64,000 bases of DNA from Nostoc sp. LEGE 06077 (GTDB taxonomy: Bacteria > Cyanobacteriota > Cyanobacteriia > Cyanobacteriales > Nostocaceae). This document shows, piece by piece, positions 1 through 9,778 of the stretch. The stretch spans positions 43,224 through 107,223 of the forward strand of contig NZ_JADEWI010000018.1 in assembly GCF_015207705.1 (NCBI RefSeq). The letters are read 5' to 3'. How positions within the stretch are numbered: position 1 is the stretch's first letter; each line of letters begins with the position of its first letter. The translations under genes were made by a program, and so were the position numbers. The notes under the pieces are model-generated. The model made no database searches, was not told where the DNA came from, and saw only the letters and a program-made list of their open reading frames with translations.

Positions 1-422
1 GAGTTATTAACATATTACTAGTGGAGGACGATGAAGTTGATGTCATGAATGTCAAGCGAGCATTTAAAAAAGTTAATATTACCAATCCCCTTTATCTAGC
101 GAGTGATGGTTTAGAAGCCCTAGCAATATTGCGGGGTAATCCTGATAAATATCCCCAGTTACCACCTGAGCGACGCTTAATTTTACTAGATTTAAATATG
201 CCCAAAATGAACGGCATAGAATTTCTGCAAGAATTGCGTGCTGATCCAGAACTATGCACAACTCCTGTAGTTGTCATGACGACTTCCAATCAGGATCAAG
301 ATAGGGTTCAAGCCTATAACTTAAATGTTGCAGGATACATTCTCAAACCTTTAACTTTTACTAAATTTGTGGAGTCCATGACAAACTTGAAAAAATACTG
401 GATATTGTGTGAAATAACTTAA
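1..422 (+). CDS. Response regulator, Rcp1-like single receiver (5' partial)
   Basis: This is a stand-alone receiver domain that would accept phosphate from a histidine kinase. The open frame runs from base 3, and the residues before the GTG at 21 (V-I-N-I-L-L) form the first beta strand leading into the acidic V-E-D-D pocket. The true start therefore lies outside the window and GTG 21 is internal. The phospho-acceptor is the Asp of LLLDLNMP (codon 189-191), followed by the switch segment VVVMTTS and the Lys of ILKPL. The NPLY and SDGLEAL segments and the LDLNMPKMNG motif resemble cyanobacterial phytochrome-partner regulators of the Rcp1 type. A sensor kinase probably lies just upstream, but that is inference. 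Confidence 0.93.
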   Translation, partial: VINILLVEDDEVDVMNVKRAFKKVNITNPLYLASDGLEALAILRGNPDKYPQLPPERRLILLDLNMPKMNGIEFLQELRADPELCTTPVVVMTTSNQDQDRVQAYNLNVAGYILKPLTFTKFVESMTNLKKYWILCEIT

Positions 423-672
423 TTTCCTCAAATTCGATAAGGAATGTGTAAAAGTCAAGAGAAAGCAAAAATAATTTAAGCTAAAGAATCTTAAGTAAGA
501 TAATTTCCAAATCGGGATATTATTAATGAATAGACGAATGTCCCCAAGATATAATATTTTTTGAAATTCCTATATCCAAACTACTAACTTAACTCTCAAA
601 CTTTTTATTTGGATAGCTTAAAAATAAAAATGATCTACATTAAATCGCATTGGACAGCGAAAATAAAAGCAA

Positions 673-2007
673 ATGGAAGAAACGCTGAGAATTTTGGTTG
701 TAGACGATGATGAAGTAGACCGGATGGCAGTACGCCGCGCCTTGACGCAAGCAGGTGTCAAAATGGAACTGTTGGAGGCTGGTAATGGCCATGAAGCACT
801 ACTCGCTTTGGCAAATACCACATTTGACTGTGTTTTCCTTGATTATCGCTTACCCGATCAAGATGGCTTGACACTGATTCACAGGGTACATACATCAGAA
901 ATCAAAGTTCCTTTAGTCGTTCTGACCGCGCAAGGAGATGAACAAATTGCTGTCGAATTGATGAAAGCTGGTGCTACAGACTATCTTTCTAAATCACGCG
1001 TATCTTCAGAAACATTAGCACAAGTTTTACGCAATGCTATGCGGGTATATCGTGCCGAAATGCAAGCAAATTTAGTACTCCAACAGTTGAAAGAAAGTCA
1101 CGATCAACTGATCCGTAAAAATCAAGAACTCGAAAAACAACGGCAACAAATTCAACTACAAAACTTAAAATTAATCGAAGCCTCAAGACTAAAAACTCAG
1201 TTTTTGGCAACTATGTCTCATGAATTGCGGACACCAATGAATGCAATTATTGGGTTTTCGCAAATATTATTGCGGCCAAAATTCGGTCAGCTAACGCCTC
1301 AACAAACTGATATGATTGAGCGAATTCTAAATAATGGTAAGCATTTATTAATGTTATTAAATGAAGTTCTCGACTTTTCTAAATTAGAAGCGGGAAGACT
1401 AGACTTAAAATCGGAATTATTTGATTTAACGACAGTAATCAATTCAACTGTTAGCGAAATGCAATCCCTCGCAGAAGCGAAAAAATTAACTTTGCGAGTA
1501 CAGTTGAATTTAGAAAATCCTTGGGTATTTAATGACTCAGTAAGATTACGGCAAATATTAGTGAATTTGCTATCGAATGCGATTAAGTTTACAGAAACAG
1601 GTAATATTTGGTTAGAAGTTCAAGAACTACCGGGAAATCGTCTGGCGATCGCAGTTCGTGATACAGGTATTGGCATAGCTCCCAAAGATTTTCAACATAT
1701 TTTTGAAGCCTTTCGCCAAGTCGATCAAAGTCTAACGCGCAAATATCCGGGTACCGGATTGGGTTTGGCAATTGTCGATTCTTTAGTCAGAATGATGCGT
1801 GGCACAATCTTTATCGAGAGCGAATTGGGAGTTGGTTCGATGTTTAAAGTTGAGCTACCACGACAAATATTAGCCAAAGATGGAGCCGGAAAAATCCCGG
1901 CTTCAAATGTTGATGGTGAAAATATTTTTTTCTCGGCTCATAATCCTCATCAATCTTCTCCTCCATCCCGTCGCTCATCGATGAGGTATCCTCACCTAAA
2001 ACTATAA
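673..2007 (+). CDS. Receiver-histidine kinase fusion (REC-HisKA-HATPase)
   Basis: This soluble sensor-less kinase carries an N-terminal receiver at about residues 5-122, with acceptor Asp57 in FLDYRLP and Lys in LSKS. A charged coiled coil follows at about 130-172. The dimerisation box has His183 in MSHELRTP, and the ATP-binding domain spans about 285-398 with N-box NLLSNAIKF, DTGIGI and GTGLGL, all intact. A roughly 45-residue Ser/Pro-rich tail follows the kinase. There is no membrane segment, so it should act in the cytoplasm as a relay kinase controlled through its own receiver. It is followed after 26 bases by a second receiver-kinase, which suggests co-transcription. Confidence 0.95.
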   Translation: MEETLRILVVDDDEVDRMAVRRALTQAGVKMELLEAGNGHEALLALANTTFDCVFLDYRLPDQDGLTLIHRVHTSEIKVPLVVLTAQGDEQIAVELMKAGATDYLSKSRVSSETLAQVLRNAMRVYRAEMQANLVLQQLKESHDQLIRKNQELEKQRQQIQLQNLKLIEASRLKTQFLATMSHELRTPMNAIIGFSQILLRPKFGQLTPQQTDMIERILNNGKHLLMLLNEVLDFSKLEAGRLDLKSELFDLTTVINSTVSEMQSLAEAKKLTLRVQLNLENPWVFNDSVRLRQILVNLLSNAIKFTETGNIWLEVQELPGNRLAIAVRDTGIGIAPKDFQHIFEAFRQVDQSLTRKYPGTGLGLAIVDSLVRMMRGTIFIESELGVGSMFKVELPRQILAKDGAGKIPASNVDGENIFFSAHNPHQSSPPSRRSSMRYPHLKL

Positions 2008-2033
2008 ATCCTTAGCACAAAAGTAGATTAATC

Positions 2034-3164
2034 ATGTCTGTAGTGGAAAAGTCCAAAGTTGATCGGATTCTGGCTGTTGATGACACTAAAGATAACCTCA
2101 TTTTGGTTCAAACAATTTTAGAAAGTGAAGGATATCAAATAGACTTAGTTTCCGATGGTAAGTCAGCGTTACAATACGTTGAACAATCTCCACCTGATTT
2201 GATTCTGCTTGATGTGATGATGCCAGGGATGGATGGTTATGAAGTTACCCGTCGCATTCGTCATAACCCAGAGATTAAAAGTTATATTCCGATTCTACTG
2301 ATTACAGCCTTTCATGAATCTAGTGTGGTGGAAGGATTGGATAATGGTGCTGATGATTTTATTCGCAAACCTTTTGATACAGATGAACTATTAGCGAGAG
2401 TGCGATCGCTTTTGCGGCTCAAGCACAGTTTAGACGAACAGCAAAAAATGGCTCGTCAGCGAGAAGACTTTGTATCTCGTCTCACCCATGATTTGCGTAC
2501 CCCCTTAGTCGCGGCTGATCGAATGCTGGGTTTGTTTCAAGACGAAACATTCTGCAAAATTTCGCCGGAAATGAAACAAGCGATCGCCGTCATGATTCGC
2601 AGCAACCAAAACTTAATGCAAATGGTTAATACCTTGCTAGAAGTTTCTCGTTTAGATGCTGGGAAAAAGACCTTCAACGATGAAGTCTGCAACTTACCAG
2701 AAATACTTCAGGAAGTCGTGAGCGAATTAGCACCACTGACTGGTGAGAAAAATTTAACCGTAGAAGTAGACACTAGTAGTTTAACGTCAAATACAGCAGA
2801 TCCCGGTACTGTCATGGGTGATGCTCTAGAACTACGCCGAGTGTTCAATAACCTCCTCGGTAATGCCATCAAATTTACCGATACAGGGGGAATTACAATT
2901 CGATTTGCGGAAGAATCAGACAAAACTCCCGGTAAAACTTGGGTAATTATTGCATTTGAAGATACAGGGTATGGTATCGCCCCAGAAGACCAAGGAGGAA
3001 TTTTCGAGCGATTTCGTCAAGGCCGAAATAAGCGCTCTGGTAGCGGTTTAGGCCTACATCTCTCCTATCGAATTGCCGAAGCGCACGGTGGTAATATTAC
3101 AGTTACCTCTGAACTTGGTAAAGGCAGTGTATTCACAGTACGACTACCAAAAAGTATGTATTGA
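2034..3164 (+). CDS. Receiver-histidine kinase fusion (REC-HisKA-HATPase)
   Basis: This is the second receiver-kinase of the cluster. The receiver covers about residues 8-125 with Asp60 in LILLDVMMPGMDG and Lys112 in IRKPF. The HisKA box has His152 in LTHDLRTPL, and the HATPase domain at about 265-375 shows NNLLGNAIKF, DTGYGI and GSGLGL. The kinase core looks complete. It is cytoplasmic with no sensory domain, so input presumably arrives by phosphorylation of the receiver. The gene starts 26 bases after the upstream receiver-kinase and is convergent with the receiver gene downstream. Its architecture also recurs at 52329-53399. Confidence 0.95.
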   Translation: MSVVEKSKVDRILAVDDTKDNLILVQTILESEGYQIDLVSDGKSALQYVEQSPPDLILLDVMMPGMDGYEVTRRIRHNPEIKSYIPILLITAFHESSVVEGLDNGADDFIRKPFDTDELLARVRSLLRLKHSLDEQQKMARQREDFVSRLTHDLRTPLVAADRMLGLFQDETFCKISPEMKQAIAVMIRSNQNLMQMVNTLLEVSRLDAGKKTFNDEVCNLPEILQEVVSELAPLTGEKNLTVEVDTSSLTSNTADPGTVMGDALELRRVFNNLLGNAIKFTDTGGITIRFAEESDKTPGKTWVIIAFEDTGYGIAPEDQGGIFERFRQGRNKRSGSGLGLHLSYRIAEAHGGNITVTSELGKGSVFTVRLPKSMY

Positions 3165-3247
3165 AAGTGCTGAGTGCTGTAAAGCCCTGTGGGCATGGCT
3201 GCGCTTAGAGCGGTAGCGGGAGTTGAGCAGCGTGCTGAGTATAAATA

Positions 3248-3275
3248 CTAGCCTCTAGCTTCTAGTTTCTAGTTT
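3248..3275. repeat. Heptameric tandem repeat (CTAGYYT, four units)
   Basis: Four heptads read CTAGCCT, CTAGCTT, CTAGTTT and CTAGTTT. They overlap the last codons of the minus-strand receiver gene that ends at 3255. They resemble the short tandemly repeated heptamers known from heterocystous cyanobacteria. Confidence 0.8.
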
Positions 3276-3716
3276 CTCATCATTTGAATGCGGTTCTAGT
3301 TTTCCTCGTAGTAGACGGCGAACTACCGTTTCTAAATCCTCAATGAAGAATGGTTTGCTGATGTAGTCATTAAATCCAGCTTTGAGAATGCGTTCTCGAT
3401 CTTCTGTGGTGGCTAAAGCTGTGACTGCAAGTACCGGAATTTTGTAAGTTAGCTGATCTTGCTTGAGATAATTTACAACTTCAATTCCACTGAGACTAGG
3501 TAACAAAATATCTAACATGATCAAGTCTGGCTGATACTCTTTAGCTACCAAAAACGTTGAGGAACTGTCTGATTGACAGATGAATTGACAGCCTAACGAC
3601 TCAAGAGCATAACTAATCAGCAGGAGATTATCATCATTATCTTCCACTGCTAAAATTAAAGGTTTCTGAGAGTTCTGCTGCTTGCCATCACTGATGAATG
3701 AATGTGCTAGATACAT
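3255..3716 (-). CDS. Stand-alone response regulator (single receiver)
   Basis: A receiver of 153 residues, with its core at about residues 19-140. Acceptor Asp69 lies in LIMLDILLPSLSG, the acidic pocket is VEDND, the switch Thr is in AVTALATT, and the Lys is in YISKPF. No output domain follows. It is convergent with the receiver-kinase at 2034-3164, which is a plausible partner by position only. The first 18 residues are poorly conserved, so a later start is possible. The final residues (E-K-L-E-T-R-S) are written by a heptameric DNA repeat, so the C-terminus has probably been altered by repeat expansion. Confidence 0.93.
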   Translation of the reverse strand: MYLAHSFISDGKQQNSQKPLILAVEDNDDNLLLISYALESLGCQFICQSDSSSTFLVAKEYQPDLIMLDILLPSLSGIEVVNYLKQDQLTYKIPVLAVTALATTEDRERILKAGFNDYISKPFFIEDLETVVRRLLRGKLEPHSNDEKLETRS

Positions 3717-4265
3717 CTTTTCTCCAGAAAAATCAATGGGGATTTATCGTCTTTTTTGATATACCAGACGAACCATCCCACAAGGGATAGGATGGAGGGG
3801 ATTGAGAATTAAGTTTTATTTTAATTTTTTACAGTTTAGTGTAAATAGAAAAAATCTAATGCTTATAGCTTTTGCAGACACTTTTCGATTATACGCAAAA
3901 TTACATAATTTTTTGGCAAAACTTTATCATAATTTGATATAAAAAAATCTAATTTATCCTATGGTCTATTTTGGGGCGATCGCCAACAGAGTTAAAGATA
4001 CAAACCCATAAGTATAGTTGCTTGGTAAACTGATCCACGATCGCCATTAATCAGCTACAACACATTAATTATTCTCGTGAGCCTTTCCTAGTCAGACTGA
4101 GAAGATTTAGTACATTTTCTACTTAACTTTCTTCAATATTATTTCTTAGCTATTCAAGATAGAAACATTCCTAAAAGGGATGTCTGCTTTTAGCAAATGT
4201 CCCTTATCCATAAGTATAACAATCTAATTTTATTTAAAGAATGAAAAACTGACCAATAATGCACA
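3717..4265. other. Intergenic region without a recognisable gene
   Basis: 549 bases, AT-rich, between the divergent receiver gene and the unknown gene at 4266. It carries two GCGATCGC-related octamers near 3977 and 4038 and no convincing ORF, hairpin terminator or RNA gene. Promoters for both flanking genes must lie here, but no clear -35/-10 pair was identified. Confidence 0.6.
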
Positions 4266-4721
4266 ATGAGTCATCTAAACCAGCAATACCAAACTATTGA
4301 AGAAATTAAAAACTTGATCACAACGTTTGATCAATGCACTCTACCACATTCTGAATGGAATCATTCGGCACACTTAACAGTGGCGATATGGTATCTAACT
4401 CAGTACGAGGAAATACAAGCGATCCATTTGATTCGTCAAGGTATTCAGCAATACAACGCAGCAATGAATATCCAGACTACACTTAACAGTGGCTATCATG
4501 AAACGCTAACACTGTTTTGGATTTACATAGTACGTAATTATTTAGCTGTTGTGGATAGAAAGATTCCCATAGTGGAATTAACAAACAAACTAATCTATAA
4601 GTTACAAGATAAAAATATACCCAAAAATTATTATAGTCAGGATGTAATCATGTCTTGGGAAGCTCGTAATGCTTGGATTGAACCAGATTTACAACCTTTA
4701 GATGTATTTCCAGATATTTAA
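4266..4721 (+). CDS. Conserved-looking protein of unknown function with clustered His/Trp
   Basis: I do not recognise the family. The 151-residue product is predicted helical and soluble. The notable part is a histidine-rich segment at about residues 27-38 (P-H-S-E-W-N-H-S-A-H), followed by W-Y-L, and a second motif S-G-Y-H-E-T-L-T-L-F-W at about 77-87. Conserved His/Glu clusters like these often bind metal or line an active site, but this is inference. No signal peptide or obvious membrane helix is present. No strong ribosome-binding site precedes the ATG. The gene stands alone, well separated from the signalling genes upstream. Confidence 0.8.
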   Translation: MSHLNQQYQTIEEIKNLITTFDQCTLPHSEWNHSAHLTVAIWYLTQYEEIQAIHLIRQGIQQYNAAMNIQTTLNSGYHETLTLFWIYIVRNYLAVVDRKIPIVELTNKLIYKLQDKNIPKNYYSQDVIMSWEARNAWIEPDLQPLDVFPDI

Positions 4722-4876
4722 TATTACTCTTGGTACAGTCAGGATTGCGGCGATCGCACCTGATCTCGCCAAATTGGCAAACTCCTAAAAACTATGGTGA
4801 TCAGGATGGATAAACCGCAGATCAAGCTAAAATGACCAAATATCTTATTGCTATATAGCTTTCGAGGGGATACTTC

Positions 4877-5083
4877 ATGACTATTTGGGTAAATGAGCAA
4901 ATTGATCCATCGGGGATGATTTATGCCTGTATTGCCTGTTGTAATGAGTCTCAAGCCAAAGATTGTCATGATTCGTTTGCCAAGAATTTGACTGAGAAAC
5001 AAAAAGCAGCCGGTTGGACAGCAATATTACGGATAGTTGAATCTTGGGATGACGTACCAGTTAATGCCTTAAAACTCGATTAA
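4877..5083 (+). CDS. Small protein of unknown function (68 aa)
   Basis: A 68-residue acidic, soluble protein with three cysteines in an A-C-I-A-C-C segment at about residues 17-22 and another Cys near residue 30. A GAGGGG ribosome-binding site lies about 8 bases before the ATG, which supports expression. The family is not recognised. It precedes argS by about 100 bases on the same strand, with a small hairpin (CTGAGA/TCTCAG, 5133-5151) between them, so co-transcription is possible but not shown. Confidence 0.75.
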   Translation: MTIWVNEQIDPSGMIYACIACCNESQAKDCHDSFAKNLTEKQKAAGWTAILRIVESWDDVPVNALKLD

Positions 5084-5187
5084 TGCCTTTTGGACTAAGG
5101 GCAGATATTTTAAGGTTAAAATAATCAGGCTTCTGAGAATCTTTCTCTCAGCAACCGCATTTTGCCTGTGACAGATAACATTTATAT

Positions 5188-6954
5188 ATGAATGCTACAC
5201 AAGAACAATTAAAAAGAAAATTTGAGCAGGCAATGGTTGCTGCTTTTGGTGATGAATACGCCACAGTAGATCCAATTTTGGTTCCGGCGGGTAATCCGAA
5301 ATTTGGTGATTATCAAGCAAACGTGGCTTTATCCTTGAGCAAAAAATTAGGACAGCAACCAAGAGCGATCGCCTCTGCTATAGTCGAAAAATTAGATGTC
5401 TCGCAAATCTGCGAACTACCAGAAATTGCTGGCCCCGGTTTTATCAACCTCAGACTCAAAACAGCGTACCTAGAAGCACAACTCAAAGCCATTTACCCAG
5501 ACTCCAGATTAGGCGTTCCCCAAGCGAAAACACCACAGCGAGAAATCGTTGATTTTTCCAGTCCGAATATTGCCAAGGAAATGCACGTCGGACATTTGCG
5601 TTCCACAATTATTGGTGATTCCATCGCGCGGATTCTGGAATTTCGCGGACATGATGTTTTGCGGTTAAATCATGTAGGTGATTGGGGTACGCAATTTGGA
5701 ATGCTCATTGCTTACCTGCGCGAAGTTTACCCCCAAGCTTTAACCACCGCCAACGCCTTAGATATCGGTGATTTAGTTACCTTTTATCGCCAAGCCAAAC
5801 AGCGGTTTGATGCTGATGAAACCTTCCAAGAAACAGCACGCCAAGAAGTTGTCAAATTACAAGCAGGTGCAGCAGATACCCTTCATGCTTGGAAACTGCT
5901 GTGTGAACAATCCCGCCAAGAATTTCAAGTTATTTATGACTTGCTAGATATCAATTTAAATGAACGCGGCGAATCTTTTTACAACTCCTTGTTACCCACA
6001 GTTGTTGAAGATTTAGCCAAATCCGGTTTACTAATAGAAAACCAAGGTGCAAAAGTCGTTTTCTTGGAAGGGTATACCAATAGAGAAGGTGAACCTTTAC
6101 CTTTAATTGTCAAAAAATCTGATGGTGGTTACAACTACGCCACTACAGACTTAGCCGCCTTACGCTACCGCATTCAACAAGATGCAGCAAAACGTATCAT
6201 TTATGTAACTGATGCAGGACAGAGTAATCACTTTGCTCAATTTTTCCAAGTCGCACGCAAAGCAGGTTGGATTCCAGATGATGTGGAATTAGTTCATGTT
6301 CCCTTTGGTTTAGTATTAGGGGAAGATGGCAAAAGGCTCAAAACCCGTTCTGGGGAAACTGTGCGCTTACGAGATTTACTTGATGAAGCAATTATCCGCG
6401 CTCGTGCTGACTTAGAACAGAGATTACAAGCAGATGAGCGTACAGAAACAGAGGAATTTATTGCTCATGTTGCCCAAATAATGGGTATTAGTGCAGTTAA
6501 ATATGCTGACTTGAGCCAAAACCGCACTAGTAACTACGTCTTCAACTTTGACAAAATGCTAGATCTCAAAGGTAATACTGCGCCTTATATGCTTTATGCT
6601 TATGCACGGATTCAAGGTATTAGTCGTAAGGGTGGCATTAACTTTGAAGAATTGGGCAATAATGCTCAAGTCATATTAGAGCATGAAACAGAATTTGCCC
6701 TAGCAAAGTATTTACTACAATTGGGTGAAGTTGTTAGTACTGTGGAACAAGACTTGTTACCCAATCGTTTATGTGAATATCTATACGAATTGAGTAAAAA
6801 GTTTAATGTCTTCTACGATCGCAATCACGGTGTTCGTGTACTAGATGCAGAAGAGCCGCAACGTACATCCCGCTTGGTTTTGTGCGATTTAACAGCTAGA
6901 ACCTTGAAACTCGGATTATCGTTGTTGGGAATTCAAGTCTTGGAAAGAATGTAA
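5188..6954 (+). CDS. argS: Arginyl-tRNA synthetase
   Basis: This class I synthetase charges tRNA-Arg with arginine in the cytoplasm. The 588-residue length is normal. The N-terminal arginyl-tRNA synthetase domain (about 1-95) includes the G-N-P-x-F-G-D-Y-Q segment. The HIGH signature appears as HVGH at 133-136 after [10 protein letters not shown]. The KMSKS region is replaced by [10 protein letters not shown], as is common for ArgRS. The C-terminal DALR anticodon-binding domain (about 465-588) contains [12 protein letters not shown] and ends with the typical [13 protein letters not shown] stretch. No T-box or other leader was identified upstream. Confidence 0.98.
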   Translation: MNATQEQLKRKFEQAMVAAFGDEYATVDPILVPAGNPKFGDYQANVALSLSKKLGQQPRAIASAIVEKLDVSQICELPEIAGPGFINLRLKTAYLEAQLKAIYPDSRLGVPQAKTPQREIVDFSSPNIAKEMHVGHLRSTIIGDSIARILEFRGHDVLRLNHVGDWGTQFGMLIAYLREVYPQALTTANALDIGDLVTFYRQAKQRFDADETFQETARQEVVKLQAGAADTLHAWKLLCEQSRQEFQVIYDLLDINLNERGESFYNSLLPTVVEDLAKSGLLIENQGAKVVFLEGYTNREGEPLPLIVKKSDGGYNYATTDLAALRYRIQQDAAKRIIYVTDAGQSNHFAQFFQVARKAGWIPDDVELVHVPFGLVLGEDGKRLKTRSGETVRLRDLLDEAIIRARADLEQRLQADERTETEEFIAHVAQIMGISAVKYADLSQNRTSNYVFNFDKMLDLKGNTAPYMLYAYARIQGISRKGGINFEELGNNAQVILEHETEFALAKYLLQLGEVVSTVEQDLLPNRLCEYLYELSKKFNVFYDRNHGVRVLDAEEPQRTSRLVLCDLTARTLKLGLSLLGIQVLERM

Positions 6955-7247
6955 CTCAGAAAGGGCGTAGGGAGTGGGGAGTAGGAAATAAACCTTGTTA
7001 ATGTTTGCCAGAAAAAGGACGTTTTAAAAGCGTAAATGTCCGCAGCCGGAAAATTTTCACCTTCTGCCTCTGGTTGGTGAGCGTAGCCGAACCACTACCT
7101 TCTGCTTCACCTAATTTTCAAGATGCAATGTGTGAGCCTACTGTATCATGAAAAAGACCAAGCTGTAGCTATGATAGGGAGACTTTCTAACTTCGAGAGC
7201 CATATATCTGCTCATTCAGGATTCAGGACTCAAAACGCAAAACATCT

Positions 7248-8879
7248 ATGTTAGCAGGCAAAATTTTGCAGGGTGGAAAATATACCCTCACCCAAGAAAT
7301 CGGACACGGTGGCTTTGGTATTACGTTTAAAGCTACGCATCACTACCTAGGTCAAGATGTAGTGATGAAGACTATTAACGAACGCTTGCGGCAACATCAA
7401 GATTTTGCCAAGTTCGAGCGCCAATTCCAAGATGAAGCCAGACGACTAGCTACTTGTATCCATCCCAACATTGTCAGGGTCAGCGACTTTTTTATTGAAG
7501 AAGGGCTACCTTATATGGTGATGGAATACATTCCGGGGGAAACTTTGGGCAATGCTTTTGTCCTCCCAGGGATACCCTTACCGGAAGCCACAGCAATTCA
7601 TTACATCCGCCAAATTGGTGCAGCTTTACAGGTAGTCCACAATAATGGTTTGCTGCACCGCGATATTAAACCCGATAATATTATTCTTCGCCAAGGAACT
7701 CAAGAGGTCATATTAATTGATTTTGGCATTGCGCGGGAATTTAATAGCGGTGTCAAACAAACTCACACAGGGATAGTTTCTGAAGGCTACGCACCAATTG
7801 AACAATACTTGACACAAGCGCCGCGCACCCCGGCTACAGACGTGTATGGTTTGGCAGCAACCTTGTATGCTTTGTTAACAGCACAGGTTCCTATGCCAGC
7901 ATTATTGCGCGATCGCGAAAAAATGGCTTCCCCCAAGGAACTACAACCCCACCTCAGTGCAGCAGTCAATCAAGCCGTGATGCGGGGTATGGCGGTTGAT
8001 TCTCGCTTCCGTCCTGGGACAGTGGCAGAATGGTTACAACTATTGCCCAGTAGTGAAGTAAATAGCGTACTCCAAGGCGTAGCAACTAATACAGTCGCCA
8101 CAGTAGATTTATCATCCCAGCCAAGACGAGGTGTTTTCGGGAAAAAACACAAGCAAGCGCGTTTAAATCCGGTTACAGCATTTACCAAACAACTAACTGG
8201 TTCTAAAGCCTTAATTGGTGTAGGTGTAGCTTTAGTTGCAGCTACCGCAGGTTTTGGCATCACTAGTCTATTTTCCTCAAATACACAGCCAGAGTCATCT
8301 TCCAAGCCACTGTTTGCTAACCCAATCACAAAAACAGGGGGCAACAATACCAATCCCCAAGGTTCACAGTCAACAGTAGAAGAAGCCACTAACCCCGACA
8401 AAAATTCTCCAACCACAGATGTCACGGAATCAGCGTATACCCCAAAACGACGTAAACGCAACCGTTCTGCACCCATACCAGAACCAACAAATAACAGCAA
8501 AACTTCTTCAGACAATACTTCATCTACCGATACTAAAACTTCTCCTAATCAAAACCCTGAACAAGCGGCGGTTGCACCTAATACCTCCCCATCACCATCA
8601 CTAGTAGATAAACTAAGGGCCTACCGTACTGACCGGGAAGGTACTGCAAAGCGATCTGATAATACCTCGCCGGCTACCAGTAATCAAGCTACACCAAATC
8701 CACCCAGCAAGCGATCGAATCCTGTAGTCATCCCAGTACCACCACCAACTACAGAATCAAAAAGCTCTGATTCTTCAGCTGTAGTCGTCCCAACTATCGA
8801 ACGTAAGCAAAATTCTTCTAGTGACAGTCCATCTTCCAAAGATGAAAAGCCACCAATGGATAGTAATACTAGTAACTAA
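7248..8879 (+). CDS. Membrane-anchored Ser/Thr protein kinase with low-complexity tail
   Basis: A Hanks-type kinase domain (about residues 8-268) has the glycine loop GHGGFG, catalytic Lys41, catalytic loop HRDIKPDN (Asp139), DFG at 158-160 and an activation segment with [10 protein letters not shown] single membrane helix lies at about 320-342, followed by about 200 residues rich in Ser, Thr, Pro and Asn. The kinase should therefore face the cytoplasm with the tail in the periplasm, where it may contact peptidoglycan or simply act as a spacer; no PASTA repeats are visible. The gene is monocistronic and is convergent with the small gene at 8885-9094, only 5 bases away. Substrates are unknown. 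Confidence 0.96.
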   Translation: MLAGKILQGGKYTLTQEIGHGGFGITFKATHHYLGQDVVMKTINERLRQHQDFAKFERQFQDEARRLATCIHPNIVRVSDFFIEEGLPYMVMEYIPGETLGNAFVLPGIPLPEATAIHYIRQIGAALQVVHNNGLLHRDIKPDNIILRQGTQEVILIDFGIAREFNSGVKQTHTGIVSEGYAPIEQYLTQAPRTPATDVYGLAATLYALLTAQVPMPALLRDREKMASPKELQPHLSAAVNQAVMRGMAVDSRFRPGTVAEWLQLLPSSEVNSVLQGVATNTVATVDLSSQPRRGVFGKKHKQARLNPVTAFTKQLTGSKALIGVGVALVAATAGFGITSLFSSNTQPESSSKPLFANPITKTGGNNTNPQGSQSTVEEATNPDKNSPTTDVTESAYTPKRRKRNRSAPIPEPTNNSKTSSDNTSSTDTKTSPNQNPEQAAVAPNTSPSPSLVDKLRAYRTDREGTAKRSDNTSPATSNQATPNPPSKRSNPVVIPVPPPTTESKSSDSSAVVVPTIERKQNSSSDSPSSKDEKPPMDSNTSN

Positions 8880-8884
8880 GTAAC

Positions 8885-9094
8885 CTAGGGTCTTAACGTA
8901 AAAACGCTATCGTCTGGTGATGTTGTAGGTAGAGGGATAATGAATGGTAACATCTCTGGTTCAGCCGTAGTCGCAGCATTGGATGGTTGCAACTGTCCAA
9001 AGCGAATGAAAATACCAATTCCCAAGCCAAAACAAAAGCAAAAACTAATAAAACCAAAGGAAAGTAATTGCATCAATTTTTGGTTTCCCATCAT
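8885..9094 (-). CDS. Small single-span membrane protein of unknown function
   Basis: About 69 residues. I choose the ATG at 9094 (or the adjacent ATG at 9091), because a strong GAGGAG ribosome-binding site ends only a few bases before it. A longer frame reaching 9193 lacks such a signal and its extra N-terminus looks non-native. One hydrophobic helix covers roughly residues 5-28 (L-M-Q-L-L-S-F-G-F-I through G-I-F-I), followed by a Pro/Ser/Thr-rich tail. No family is recognised. The stretch TGTGAGGAGTG overlapping the ribosome-binding site is complementary to the conserved core reported for the cyanobacterial small RNA Yfr1, suggesting possible translational control. Confidence 0.7.
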   Translation of the reverse strand: MMGNQKLMQLLSFGFISFCFCFGLGIGIFIRFGQLQPSNAATTAEPEMLPFIIPLPTTSPDDSVFTLRP

Positions 9095-9329
9095 GCACTC
9101 CTCACAAGATGGTATTAGTTTACTGCAACAAAACTGAAACAGGCTATTGCCGACTAACAGGTTTAGGTCGTCGTCATGAACTGCATACACCAAGTAGAGA
9201 TGAGTCTTGTTCCTCTACACGCTGTTCAACTCCAGCTACCGCTAAGAGTATTTTGCTATACAAGAACTGTTGCAATCATTTATTTTTAAAATTGGTGTAA
9301 AAAATTAATTAGGTTGATGGTGGATAGAG

Positions 9330-9548
9330 ATGTTAAGAGGTGATGGTTTCGTATTTCTCACAAAACAAGAGTATGTTTTTAATGTTCTGATGTTAAATGC
9401 TGCTCTAAATTCAATGGCGGAAATTTCGGGAACGCCAGTTGAACAAATATTTAACTACATCCGAGAAATGACAAGTGAACAGTATCAACAGCTCACGGTG
9501 GAACAAATTGAGCAAATAATTGCTGTGAATGAAGAAAAACGAGAATAA
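9330..9548 (+). CDS. Small protein of unknown function (72 aa)
   Basis: A short acidic, helical protein. The stretch from M-L-N-A-A-L to the end is Glu/Gln-rich (T-S-E-Q-Y-Q-Q-L-T-V-E-Q-I-E-Q-I) and contains no membrane segment. A second possible start is the internal Met about 20 residues in. The family is not recognised. It is followed within about 35 bases by an inverted repeat that could end its transcript. Confidence is moderate because the support is composition and isolation only. Confidence 0.55.
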   Translation: MLRGDGFVFLTKQEYVFNVLMLNAALNSMAEISGTPVEQIFNYIREMTSEQYQQLTVEQIEQIIAVNEEKRE

Positions 9549-9580
9549 TTTAATAAATTCTCTTAGTCAAGATTTAGTAG

Positions 9581-9643
9581 GGTTTGTTACGGCTACATCT
9601 CGCTGTAAGAGTTGGGAAGAATCATCAATAGCCGTAACGCACC
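9581..9643. repeat. Short inverted-repeat element (GTTACGGCTA / TAGCCGTAAC)
   Basis: Two 15-base arms, 9581-9595 and 9629-9643, pair with two mismatches around a 33-base loop. The arm core TAGCCGTAACGCAC is one I recall as common in Nostoc intergenic DNA. Its position just after the gene ending at 9548 would let it act as a transcription stop. Confidence 0.65.
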
Positions 9644-9691
9644 ATGTTTTTGGTTAAATTTAAGCAACAAAGGCAACTGGATAGTAATCAA

Positions 9692-9778
9692 CGGAGAGGG
9701 GGGGATTTGAACCCCCGAAGAACTTACATCCTTAACGCATTTCGAGTGCGCCGCATTCAACCACTCTGCCACCTCTCC
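9692..9778 (-). tRNA. tRNA-Ser (anticodon CGA)
   Basis: 87 nucleotides on the minus strand. The seven-pair acceptor stem GGAGAGG/CCTCTCC is perfect, with G as the discriminator base. The anticodon loop A-C-T-C-G-A-A-A-T gives CGA, reading UCG serine codons. The long variable arm, as expected for class II tRNA-Ser, precedes the T arm with TTCAAAT. No CCA is encoded. Confidence 0.95.

Noticed and set aside
21..23. GTG at 21 as the start of the first receiver gene
   Set aside because: It would remove the first beta strand of the receiver, which is clearly coded upstream in frame up to the window edge.
5133..5151. Riboswitch or T-box leader before argS
   Set aside because: Only a 6-base hairpin is present, with none of the conserved T-box or riboswitch features.
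7970..8515. 181-residue open frame antisense to the Ser/Thr kinase gene
   Set aside because: It lies wholly inside the kinase gene on the other strand, with a composition expected from the opposite strand of a Ser/Thr/Pro-rich tail, and shows no motif or ribosome-binding site.
9091..9106. A Yfr1 gene at this site because of the ACTCCTCACA stretch
   Set aside because: The stretch is the complement of a ribosome-binding site of a minus-strand gene; the stems and second motif of Yfr1 are absent.
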